The notes: generated from the letters alone by a model not told the origin. A stretch of DNA of 7,583 nt from Deltaproteobacteria bacterium (GCA_947462115.1 CANHON010000222.1:1-7583), one strand, 5' to 3'; positions 1 to 5,767 are shown, counted from the stretch's first letter. Numbers and translations are program-made.

Positions 1-541
1 GCCGCAGCCCGTCGATGTTGACGTTCTGCACGTCAATGTCGGCGGGGATGTCGATGTAGGGCGCGGGGCTCGCCGGGGCCGGCTCGGGCGGGGACTCCAC
101 CGGGAGGCCCAAGGCGGCGAGCAGGTCGAGCTGGCCGGTGGGGAGCACCGTCAGATCGATGGTCGGGTGGATGAGCGCGAGCTCCTCGATCACGAGGCGC
201 TTGTCGGGCGCGCCCCGCAGGTCGTAGCGCAGGCGCAGCGCGTCGAAGCGGAGCAGGGGCCGCCCGGTGGTGTCTTCGAGCGAGACACCCCGCAGCGCGA
301 GGCCGGTGAACAGGTCGGTCTCGAGGCCCTCGACCCGCAGCCGGCCCCCGGGGAGGAAGGGCGCCGCCTGCTCGAGTGCCAGTCCACGCAGCCGCTCATT
401 CCCAGCCTCGGAGCGCAGGTACAGCACACCGCCGCCCACGCCGACCACCACGAGGGCCAGCACGCCGCCGACGCCGCCCACCGACAGCAAGGCGAGGCCC
501 CGGGCGAGGCGACGGACCCGGCTCGGGCGCGGCTCGGCCAT
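1..541 (-). CDS. tamB: TamB-like translocation and assembly module protein, N-terminal part (runs off left edge)
   Basis: 180 codons of a longer gene are visible; the reading frame is open to the window edge, so the C-terminal part is missing. Seen: a short basic N-terminus (RPSRVRRLAR), one long Ala/Gly/Val/Leu membrane segment at about residues 15-43, then a start typical of AsmA/TamB proteins (GNERLRGLALEQAAPFLPGG, residues about 48-67, followed by RVEGLETDLFTGLALRGVSL). A Pro-rich spacer (about 150-162) follows, then a strand-rich stretch beginning YIDIPADIDV. Family knowledge: TamB is anchored in the inner membrane and spans the periplasm as a long beta structure, partnering TamA in the outer membrane. 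Context agrees, because the ATG overlaps the stop of the tamA-like gene (TGATG) and a GGAGG lies 7 nt upstream inside tamA, so translation is probably coupled. Only the N-terminus can be judged, but the neighbour makes the call fairly firm. Confidence 0.82.
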   Translation of the reverse strand, partial: MAEPRPSRVRRLARGLALLSVGGVGGVLALVVVGVGGGVLYLRSEAGNERLRGLALEQAAPFLPGGRLRVEGLETDLFTGLALRGVSLEDTTGRPLLRFDALRLRYDLRGAPDKRLVIEELALIHPTIDLTVLPTGQLDLLAALGLPVESPPEPAPASPAPYIDIPADIDVQNVNIDGLR

Positions 542-2730
542 CAGAAGGCCTCCGACAAGGAGAAGTGAACGCCGAGGCGCGGCTCTAAGGAGAACATGGG
601 CTCGCGGTCGAGGCGGTAGGCGAAGTCCAGCCGGACGGCGCCGATGGGCGAGAGGTAGCGGGCGCCGAGGCCCACCGAGGGCAGCAGCGCGACCGGGAGG
701 CCCGCGCGGTCGGCGTCGACGACCTGGCTCAGCGCCGTCCAGGCGTTGCCGACGTCGAAGAAGGCGACGCCGCCGTAGTCGCCGGCGTAGATCCGGGCCT
801 CGGCCGAGGCGGCCGCCGAGAGCAGGCCGCCGATGGGCAAGATCGCGGCGTTGGGCTGCTCGGCGCCGATGCTGCTGATGCAGGTGACGCCGGTGTCGGG
901 GTCGCAGATGTAGGGGCCGAGGTGGTTGCGGACCCAGCCGCGCACGTCGCTGGAGCCGCCGAGGTAGAGGCGCTCGGCATAGGGCACGGTGGCGTACTGC
1001 TCCACGCCATAGGGCTGGATCAAGCCGCCGAGTAGCCGCATCGCGAAGGTGCCGCGCAGGCTGTCGGGCAAGAAGCGGCGCAGCGACAGGTAGTAGCGCT
1101 GGTCGCCCTTGAGGCGCACGAAGTTGAAGTCGCCGCCCAGCCACCGGCCGGCCTCGGTGACCTCAAAGACGCCGTAGCTGCCGCGGGTGGGGACGAAAAG
1201 GTCGTCCCTGGCGTCATAGGTGATCTGCTGGCGCAAGCTCGTAAGCAGGTAGCGCTCGCGAAAGTCGAGGCCGAGCGGCGTGCGGCGGAACTCGCTCTCC
1301 GCCAAGGCGAGGTCCAGGTATTGAAACAGCTGGAGCTGGTAGCTGGCCGAGACGCTCAGGTGGTCGTTGATGACGCCGGTGACGCTCGGCGACCACTGGG
1401 GCGTGGCGAAGCGGTAGCCCTGCTCGACGCCGAGCTCGAAGGAGAAGGTGTTGCCGAGGCGCCAAGCCCGGGCGGGCCAATGCGGCAGGCTCAGCGACAG
1501 GGCGCTCATGACCGTGGGCCCGCTGGTGGACAGCAGCTCGTCGAGGCCGTCGTCCGCCACCTGGTCGATCTGCACCAAGGTGGTGTAGCCGACGCGGTTC
1601 TCGAAGTCGAGGCGAAGCAGCCGGTTGAACAAGTTGACGTGCTGGAAGTCGGCGGACACGTGCACGTCTTGTTTGCCGCTCTCCAGCAGCACGCCGACGC
1701 CGGTGCGCAGCTGGCGGTACTTGCTGCGGCTGAGCTCGACCCGGACCGGCACCCGGTCCCCCTCGGCCTGGTCGAGCATGGGGATCACGTTCACCACGCT
1801 AAAGACGCCGAGGCCGAACAGGCGCCGCTGGGTGCTGTTGATGTCGCTGACCCGATAGGGCCGCCCCTCCTCCACCGCGACCTCGGCGCGGATCAGCGCC
1901 TCGGGCACCTGGACCTGGGCCTTGCTGCCGAGGAAGCTGATGGTCACCGCGCCGAACTTGCACGGCGGTCCGAGCTCCCCCTCGATGAGGACGTCCACCA
2001 CGTGGTCGTCCGCCGAGACCTGGGCCCGGGCCGCGACCTTGGCGAAGGCGTAGCCCCGCTCCTGCAGCTGGTCCCGGATGATGTCTTCGGCGGCGCTGAG
2101 GTCATCGGAGACGAAGGTCTCGCCCACCTGGACCGGGAGCATCTGGCGGATCGACGACAGCAGCGGACCGCCGAGCCGGTCGAGGCCGCTGAGCTTCACC
2201 TCGCGGACCACGGTCGGCGCGCCGGGGACCACCACGCCGACGATGCGCACCTTGGGCGGCGGGTCGCGCAGGAAGGAGGGCTTGCCGTCGTCTACGATGT
2301 GCAGGTCCCAGCCCTCGACCTTGGCGTCGAAGTAGCCTTGGTGGGCGTACCAAGTCTCCAGCCGCCACGCGTCGAGCTCCAGCGTGTCTTTGTCGAGGTA
2401 GGTGCGGCGCTTTTTGGGGCTGATGAGCCCGGCCATCGGGGGGCTCTGCTTGGTCTCCATCACCCCGCGCAGCACGAAGTCGCCCTGCCCCGACAGGCCC
2501 GCCAGGAAGCCATTGCCGTCGATGTCGATGGACTGGACGGCGGGGCGCTCCAGGCTGTCCGGCGGCTTTTTGGGCGCGCAGCCGATGGACAGCGCCGCAG
2601 CCAGCAGGCCGGGCGCGCAGGTCCAGGGGGGCCGGGCGGCCGGGGTCCTCAAGCGGGTCACCTTGCGAGCGGCGCGGCCCCCCGCGGGCGACCGCACCCG
2701 CCCACGGCCGCGCGGGCCGGTTGGAGGCAA
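541..2730 (-). CDS. tamA: TamA/BamA-family outer-membrane beta-barrel assembly protein with lipoprotein-type signal
   Basis: Outer-membrane Omp85 protein, up to 729 residues. Seen: a signal ending in a lipobox-like LSIG|C (Cys51); three POTRA-like domains at about 65-165, 175-254 (starts VREVKLSGL) and 257-335 (starts FGAVTISFLG); then a 16-strand-type barrel from about 340 to the terminal Phe729. Family hallmarks are the PTRGSYG turn (514-520), the L6 motif VRGW (596-599; VRGF/Y in relatives) and RYLSPIGAVRLDFAYRL (691-707) near the end. Known role of the family: insertion of outer-membrane proteins, TamA together with TamB; the overlapping tamB-like gene favours TamA over BamA. Start uncertain: TTG at 2730 has an AGGA 6 nt upstream. 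GTG at 2661 (residue 24) would give a normal-sized signal of 27 residues before the Cys, without an evident Shine-Dalgarno. Two Cys (609, 617) sit just after VRGW, probably in the extracellular L6 region. A 600-codon open frame on the other strand is a high-GC shadow. Confidence 0.87.
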   Translation of the reverse strand: MPPTGPRGRGRVRSPAGGRAARKVTRLRTPAARPPWTCAPGLLAAALSIGCAPKKPPDSLERPAVQSIDIDGNGFLAGLSGQGDFVLRGVMETKQSPPMAGLISPKKRRTYLDKDTLELDAWRLETWYAHQGYFDAKVEGWDLHIVDDGKPSFLRDPPPKVRIVGVVVPGAPTVVREVKLSGLDRLGGPLLSSIRQMLPVQVGETFVSDDLSAAEDIIRDQLQERGYAFAKVAARAQVSADDHVVDVLIEGELGPPCKFGAVTISFLGSKAQVQVPEALIRAEVAVEEGRPYRVSDINSTQRRLFGLGVFSVVNVIPMLDQAEGDRVPVRVELSRSKYRQLRTGVGVLLESGKQDVHVSADFQHVNLFNRLLRLDFENRVGYTTLVQIDQVADDGLDELLSTSGPTVMSALSLSLPHWPARAWRLGNTFSFELGVEQGYRFATPQWSPSVTGVINDHLSVSASYQLQLFQYLDLALAESEFRRTPLGLDFRERYLLTSLRQQITYDARDDLFVPTRGSYGVFEVTEAGRWLGGDFNFVRLKGDQRYYLSLRRFLPDSLRGTFAMRLLGGLIQPYGVEQYATVPYAERLYLGGSSDVRGWVRNHLGPYICDPDTGVTCISSIGAEQPNAAILPIGGLLSAAASAEARIYAGDYGGVAFFDVGNAWTALSQVVDADRAGLPVALLPSVGLGARYLSPIGAVRLDFAYRLDREPMFSLEPRLGVHFSLSEAF
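549..553 (-). promoter_or_regulatory. Shine-Dalgarno site for tamB inside the tamA 3' end
   Basis: GGAGG on the minus strand lies 7 nt before the tamB ATG and within the last codons of the upstream gene. The ATG shares its A with the upstream TGA. This fixes the tamB start and suggests that terminating ribosomes re-initiate. Confidence 0.7.
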
Positions 2731-2735
2731 GGGCG

Positions 2736-2741
2736 ATCCTA
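2736..2741 (-). promoter_or_regulatory. Possible -10 element for tamA (weak)
   Basis: TAGGAT on the minus strand matches 4 of 6 positions of TATAAT. No good -35 is seen 16-18 bases upstream. If used, transcription would begin near 2729, which would rule out the TTG start at 2730 and favour a GTG start at 2697 or 2661. The same AGGA could instead be a Shine-Dalgarno for the TTG. Confidence 0.18.
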
Positions 2742-2815
2742 TCCGCCCGACGGCGCCGCGGGTATGGCGCCGCGGGCCCTCGCCGAGGCGCCGCCGCGCA
2801 TCGAGCGCCGCGCCG

Positions 2816-2845
2816 TTGACAATACCGCCGGGATCCCGTTAGCGG
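2816..2845 (+). promoter_or_regulatory. Candidate sigma70-type promoter for rpmG
   Basis: A perfect TTGACA at 2816-2821 stands out in this GC-rich gap. At 17-18 bases downstream the sequence is TTAGCG/TAGCGG (2839-2845), a poor -10. The strand and position fit rpmG. The -35 is good and the -10 weak, so this is a candidate only. Confidence 0.4.
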
Positions 2846-3033
2846 GCCCGGCAAGCGTAAGGCGCTCCGACGGAGCACCGACCGCGCGCGGAGCCCAGCG
2901 CCCCGCGTGCACGTCGCAGCCGCTGTCGACCGCACTCACCGCGCGACGCACGCGTCCATCCAGAACCCACCACACACCCGGCGCGCATGGCGGTCTCCCC
3001 GACCCCACTTCGGCGCTGAAGACAGAGGCAGTC

Positions 3034-3225
3034 ATGGCGAAGAAGAAGGGCGTCGCCCGCACGGTCATCCACCTGGAGTGCACCGAGAGCCGGCAGCTCA
3101 AGGACGTGGGCGGTATCAGCCGCTACAGCACCACCAAGAACAAGAAGAACACCCCGGCGCGCCTTGAGCTGATGAAGTTCAACAAGTACCTGCGCCGCTA
3201 CACGCTGCACCGGGAAGTCAAGTAG
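3034..3225 (+). CDS. rpmG: 50S ribosomal protein L33 (largely zinc-free form)
   Basis: 63 residues, normal length for bacterial L33, a small protein of the large ribosomal subunit near the E site. Seen: HLECTESRQ (14-22), RYSTTKNKKNTPARLELMKF (30-49) and the C-terminal YTLHREVK, all characteristic of the family. Zinc-binding L33 has two CxxC pairs. Here the first is C16-T-E-S19 and the second is N50-K-Y-L53, so three of four ligands are gone and zinc binding is very unlikely. Start: ATG with AGAGG 5 nt upstream; the open frame continues far upstream in phase, but that part lies antisense to tamA and has no L33 similarity. The gene stands alone: no secE, nusG, tRNA or rpmB is adjacent. Two terminators follow at once. 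Convergent with rpsD. Confidence 0.96.
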   Translation: MAKKKGVARTVIHLECTESRQLKDVGGISRYSTTKNKKNTPARLELMKFNKYLRRYTLHREVK

Positions 3226-3274
3226 CCCTCGGGCTGCGCCGAAGCGCGCGCGCGGCGGCCAGCACGAGCGCGAT

Positions 3275-3308
3275 GCGGGGGGTCCTTCGGGGCCCCTCGC
3301 GTTGTTTT
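3275..3308 (+). terminator. Intrinsic terminator 1 of rpmG, UUCG tetraloop
   Basis: Positions 3275-3285 pair with 3290-3300 in an 11-bp stem (two G-U pairs) closed by a C(TTCG)G tetraloop, a known exceptionally stable loop. The tail GTTGTTTT follows directly. It lies 50 nt after the rpmG stop. Confidence 0.85.
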
Positions 3309-3310
3309 GC

Positions 3311-3340
3311 AGGGGCTCCCTCAGAGCCCCTCGCGTTTTT
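3311..3340 (+). terminator. Intrinsic terminator 2 of rpmG
   Basis: Perfect 8-bp stem AGGGGCTC (3311-3318) / GAGCCCCT (3324-3331) with a 5-nt loop, then CGCG and a run of five T (3336-3340). It directly follows terminator 1 and shares its 3' arm and tail sequence, which suggests a local duplication. Confidence 0.82.
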
Positions 3341-3354
3341 CTGCACCTGGCTTC

Positions 3355-3382
3355 TGCAGGGCCGAGCGTGCAGGGCCGAGCG
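3355..3382. repeat. Two perfect tandem copies of a 14-bp unit
   Basis: TGCAGGGCCGAGCG occurs at 3355-3368 and again at 3369-3382 without change. It lies between the terminators of rpmG and rpsD and has no evident function; slippage is a simple explanation. Confidence 0.8.
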
Positions 3383-3397
3383 GCCCAGGCCTCCCCC

Positions 3398-3437
3398 AAA
3401 ACGCCGAAGCCCCCTGCCGCACCAGCGGACAGGGGGC
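3398..3437 (-). terminator. Terminator hairpin of rpsD
   Basis: On the minus strand GCCCCCTG (3437-3430) pairs perfectly with CAGGGGGC (3416-3409), with an inner CCGC/GCGG stem and a TGGT loop separated by one bulged base. A TTTT (3401-3398) follows after 7 nt. The hairpin is strong but the T-run is short and displaced. It starts 19 nt after the rpsD stop. Confidence 0.6.
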
Positions 3438-3456
3438 CGGGCGCAGGCCCGAAGGA

Positions 3457-4074
3457 CTACAGCTTCTGGCTGTAGAACTCGACGACGGCCTGAGTGTTGA
3501 CGTCGAAGGGGGTGTCGGCGCGGCCGGGGGCGACCAACATCTTGCCGGTGGCCTTGGCCGGGTCGAACTCGAGGAAGGCCGGACGGGCGCGGCTGGCGCT
3601 CATCTCGAGGGCGGCAGCCACGAAGGGCTTGGCCCGGCTCTTCTCGGCCACGGAGATCTCAACGCCCACGGTGACCTGGAAGGAGGGGCGGTCGACGCGC
3701 TTGCCGTTGACCTTGATGTGGCCGTGGACGACCAACTGGCGGGCAGCGGGGATGGTCGCGGCGAGGCCGAGGCGCCACACCACGCTGTCGAGGCGGGACT
3801 CGAGCAGGCGCACGAGGTTCTCGCCGGTCGGGCCGCGGAGCTTGGAGGCGTTCGAGACGTAGCGGACGAACTGCTTCTCGAGGATGCCGTAGTGGTACCG
3901 GAGCTTCTGCTTCTCGACCAAGCGGGTGCGGTAGTCGCTGTCCCGGCGGCGGCGCTTGGCGCCGTGCTGGCCCGGCGCGAAGGGGCGGCGGAGCGTGGTC
4001 TTGGTGGTGAGGCCGGGGAGGACGACGCCGAAGGAGCGGCAGCGCTTGATGCGCGGACCAATGTAGCGAGCCAT
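3457..4074 (-). CDS. rpsD: 30S ribosomal protein S4 (zinc-free form), stand-alone gene
   Basis: 205 residues, normal for S4, a primary 16S rRNA-binding protein that starts 30S assembly. Seen: N-terminal MARYIGPRIKRCRSFG; PGQHG (34-38) and EKQKLRYHYGILEKQF (54-69) in the N-terminal domain; an S4 RNA-binding domain from about 94 (RLDSVVWRLGLAATIPAARQ) to about 155, with HGHIKVNGKRVD inside; and the C-terminal VVEFYSQKL, which matches the family's usual end. The N-terminal Cys ligands of zinc-binding S4 are absent (only C12 is present). Start: the ATG at 4074 gives the canonical MARY; AGGAAAG lies about 8 nt upstream. The frame stays open to 4326, but that extension has no S4 character. S4 usually lies in the rpsM-rpsK-rpsD-rpoA-rplQ operon; here it is alone, as in Bacillus subtilis, or it is a second copy. 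Confidence 0.96.
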   Translation of the reverse strand: MARYIGPRIKRCRSFGVVLPGLTTKTTLRRPFAPGQHGAKRRRRDSDYRTRLVEKQKLRYHYGILEKQFVRYVSNASKLRGPTGENLVRLLESRLDSVVWRLGLAATIPAARQLVVHGHIKVNGKRVDRPSFQVTVGVEISVAEKSRAKPFVAAALEMSASRARPAFLEFDPAKATGKMLVAPGRADTPFDVNTQAVVEFYSQKL

Positions 4075-4496
4075 ATCAACACTTTCCTGAGCAAGGCCTG
4101 GGCGAAGCCAGGCGAACAACGTCGGAGCGGGACAGAGCCGGAGTGCGCCTCGGGTGTCAGGGACACCCGCGCTGGGATCGGGCTCAGCCTCCACGCGCGT
4201 CCCGGGATTGGGAGGGTGCGCGTGGACCGGGGACAGGCCCCGGGTGGGCTTCTCTGGCGTCTGCCCTCCCCCGCCCGCCGCGCGCCCGAGGGCTGCTCGC
4301 TGCGGGAGGCCCCCATCCTGCGGCAAAGCCGCTGGGGCGCGCCCAACCGGACGCGGAGACGACGCACGACGCCGCTGACCAACGGTCGGCTGCTATCCCG
4401 CCGCCCCCGGCGCCGTCGACCCGCGGCGCGCAGATAGTGGCGTCCGCGGCCGGTGTCGCGCTGCCCTTGTGCCAGAGGGCACGCTTCAGGTAGGCT
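4075..4496. other. Divergent intergenic region rpsD / pseudopilin, with several hairpins
   Basis: 422 bases with no convincing gene; open frames here are high-GC shadows. Clear inverted repeats are CGGGTGTC/GACACCCG (4151-4158 / 4162-4169, 3-nt loop), CCACGCGC/GCGCGTGG (4191-4198 / 4218-4225), CCGGGG/CCCCGG (4227-4232 / 4238-4243), GCGGC/GCCGC (4320-4332) and TGCCCT/AGGGCA (4462-4467 / 4476-4481). The first three lie 77-170 nt upstream of the rpsD ATG and could form part of its leader RNA; the last lies just before the pseudopilin gene and could be an operator. I found no good -10/-35 pair for rpsD. A weak plus-strand pair TTGTGC (4468-4473) / TAGGCT (4491-4496) abuts the pseudopilin start. 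Confidence 0.55.
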
Positions 4497-5258
4497 ATGG
4501 CCAGCCGCAGCGCCCCGCGCGGCGCCCCCCCACCGCCGCGCCGAAGCCGAGCCTCCATGCCCCGACCCAGCCCCGCCCTCCGCCGCCGCGCAGGCTTCAC
4601 CTTGTTGGAGCTCGCGGTCGTCGTCGCGTTGGTGCTGATCCTCACGTCGATCGGCATCGGCGCCATGCAGGAGCAGCTCCCCCGCTGGCGCACCCGCCAG
4701 GCGGCCCAGACCTTCGCGAGCTTGGTGCAGCAGTGCCGGGCGATGGCGGTCCAGGCCAACGTGGAGTGCTCGATCTTCCTCGTGAGCGCCGACGCGGACC
4801 TCGCCAACCCCTCCGATCCCGGCGGCGAGTACTGGGTGGGCCTCGGCAACCGCTCCTCCGGCAGCACCACCTGGGACTACCTGCCCGCCGATCGCGTGGC
4901 AGACGGCGCCGACAACGACACCTCCCAGGGCATCGTGGACTTGGCCGATCGCGACGGCAATTACTACGCCCGCAACGTCGGCATCGACGCGTGGCAAGCC
5001 CTGACCGGGCCCGGCATCGGCAACAACAACCGCATCGTCATCAGCCCCCGGGGCTTCGTGACCAACCCGGCCGGCGACTTTGACGCCCGCGGCACGATCC
5101 CCATCACCTTCGTCAACAAGCTCGCCCACCACGAGGGGCGCCTCAACGAGGACTGGGTGGTGAGCGTCACCCGGGGCGGCGTCGTCCGCCTCGATGACAT
5201 CGACGAGCGCCGGTTCGGAACCGCCACCTACGGCACCGACGAGCGCAGCGGCCTCTGA
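4497..5258 (+). CDS. GspH/FimT-type pseudopilin (type IV pilin-like prepilin)
   Basis: 253 residues from this ATG. Seen: a basic leader ending RRRAG, the prepilin peptidase site G33|F34 in AGFTLLE with the conserved Glu at mature position 5, and a hydrophobic helix (LAVVVALVLILTSIGIGAM, about 39-57). An amphipathic continuation with RTRQAAQTFASLVQQCRAMA follows, as in GspH/FimT pseudopilins, then a globular domain rich in Gly, Asp and Asn. It ends with strands around WVVSVTRGGVVRLDD. Expected role: a minor subunit of a type IV pilus or type II secretion pseudopilus, held in the inner membrane until assembly and cleaved by PilD. Start: this ATG has CAGG 6 nt upstream but gives a 33-residue Pro-rich leader. 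The ATG at 4557 gives a more usual 13-residue leader but has no clear Shine-Dalgarno. No other pilus or secretion gene is in view, so the system served cannot be told. Two Cys in VQQCRAMAVQANVEC. Confidence 0.85.
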   Translation: MASRSAPRGAPPPPRRSRASMPRPSPALRRRAGFTLLELAVVVALVLILTSIGIGAMQEQLPRWRTRQAAQTFASLVQQCRAMAVQANVECSIFLVSADADLANPSDPGGEYWVGLGNRSSGSTTWDYLPADRVADGADNDTSQGIVDLADRDGNYYARNVGIDAWQALTGPGIGNNNRIVISPRGFVTNPAGDFDARGTIPITFVNKLAHHEGRLNEDWVVSVTRGGVVRLDDIDERRFGTATYGTDERSGL

Positions 5259-5282
5259 GCCCGCGTCCCCGGGCAACCGCCG

Positions 5283-5311
5283 AGCGCCTCCTCCACAGCC
5301 GAGGGGGCGCT
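5283..5311 (+). terminator. Terminator hairpin behind the pseudopilin gene
   Basis: An 11-bp stem with one G-U pair: AGCGCCTCCTC (5283-5293) against GAGGGGGCGCT (5301-5311), 7-nt loop, starting 25 nt after the stop. Only a broken T-tract (TGGTGCTT) follows, so termination may be weak or the hairpin may protect the 3' end. Confidence 0.5.
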
Positions 5312-5433
5312 TGGTGCTTCAGGGCGCCGCGCCTGCCAAGGCCCGCCGCCGCCCGGCCTCCCCTGAGGTCCACCCCGATCGATCAGGGCGAACCCGATGA
5401 CACGAACAGGGCAGCACGATTTAACCCCCACAT

Positions 5434-5449
5434 GTTCCACGGTTCCACG
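5434..5449. repeat. Two tandem copies of GTTCCACG
   Basis: Perfect 8-bp repeat at 5434-5441 and 5442-5449, about 40 bases upstream of the promoter-like TTGACC. It could be a paired protein-binding site or chance. Confidence 0.5.
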
Positions 5450-5490
5450 GCGGGCAGGCCAACAGAAGCGGACAAGTATGACATGGGCCG

Positions 5491-5519
5491 TTGACCGCCT
5501 GAGCCCCATTCAGTAGAAC
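5491..5519 (+). promoter_or_regulatory. Sigma70-type promoter candidate for a possible small RNA
   Basis: TTGACC (5491-5496, 5 of 6 to consensus) and TAGAAC (5514-5519, 4 of 6) are separated by exactly 17 bases. The predicted start is near 5526. No protein gene lies downstream on this strand. Confidence 0.45.
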
Positions 5520-5525
5520 GCTTGG

Positions 5526-5598
5526 GCGCGCGGCCCGCGGCGCCGAGGATGGTGCGGGCGAGGATTCACGGCTTCAAACCCGTGTTCTTCTTGCTTTT
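5526..5598 (+). ncRNA. Candidate small RNA of about 73 nt
   Basis: Defined only by signals: the promoter-like pair at 5491-5519, and a hairpin CACGG (5567-5571) / CCGTG (5580-5584) with an 8-nt loop, followed at once by TTCTTCTTGCTTTT (5585-5598) in terminator arrangement. The stem is only 5 bp and the U-tract is interrupted, so termination would be moderate at best. The 5' half is very GC-rich. The loop CTTCAAAC recalls a tRNA anticodon or T arm, but no tRNA folds here. No known RNA family was recognised. Confidence 0.3.
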
Positions 5599-5767
5599 AC
5601 ACCTCAAACCATCGGCGGCCGGGCCGCGCCCCACTCCCCGACAGCGGACGCTTCGCCGGGCTCGCCTGGCCAAGCGCACCCTCAACCCCCGCCTCGGGTC
5701 GCCGAGGCCGTCCACACCGCCGCCCCCCGCTGGGGTCGGCCCCCACAAGCCCCCCGCCCATCGGCCT

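Larger units (their letters stand above)
2731..3033. other. Divergent intergenic region tamA / rpmG
   Basis: 303 bases between two outward-facing genes, with no convincing gene on either strand. It holds the weak tamA -10 candidate (2736-2741), a TTGACA box for rpmG (2816-2821) and a small hairpin, GCTCC-GAC-GGAGC, at 2864-2876 that would fall in the rpmG leader. The rpmG Shine-Dalgarno AGAGG (3024-3028) ends 5 nt before the ATG. A leader of roughly 180 nt is long for a 63-codon gene. Confidence 0.6.

Noticed and set aside
1321..3033. A very long plus-strand open frame opposite tamA that runs in phase into rpmG
   Set aside because: It mirrors the tamA codons; with GC-biased third positions, antisense frames stay open by chance. 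The product has no family character until the L33 start at 3034.
4075..4326. In-frame upstream extension of rpsD (84 further codons)
   Set aside because: S4 begins with the canonical MARY at 4074; the extension is low-complexity, Pro/Ala/Gly-rich, and overlaps hairpin-rich non-coding sequence.
3600..5276. Long minus-strand open frame opposite the pseudopilin and overlapping rpsD
   Set aside because: It runs through two well-supported genes in other frames and is Ala/Gly/Val- or Arg/Ser-rich, typical of a high-GC shadow.
5567..5584. CACGG-CTTCAAAC-CCGTG resembles a tRNA-Sec anticodon arm or a tRNA T arm
   Set aside because: The loop has 8 rather than 7 bases in register, and no D arm, acceptor stem, long variable arm or CCA end can be folded around it. 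It is better read as a terminator-like hairpin.
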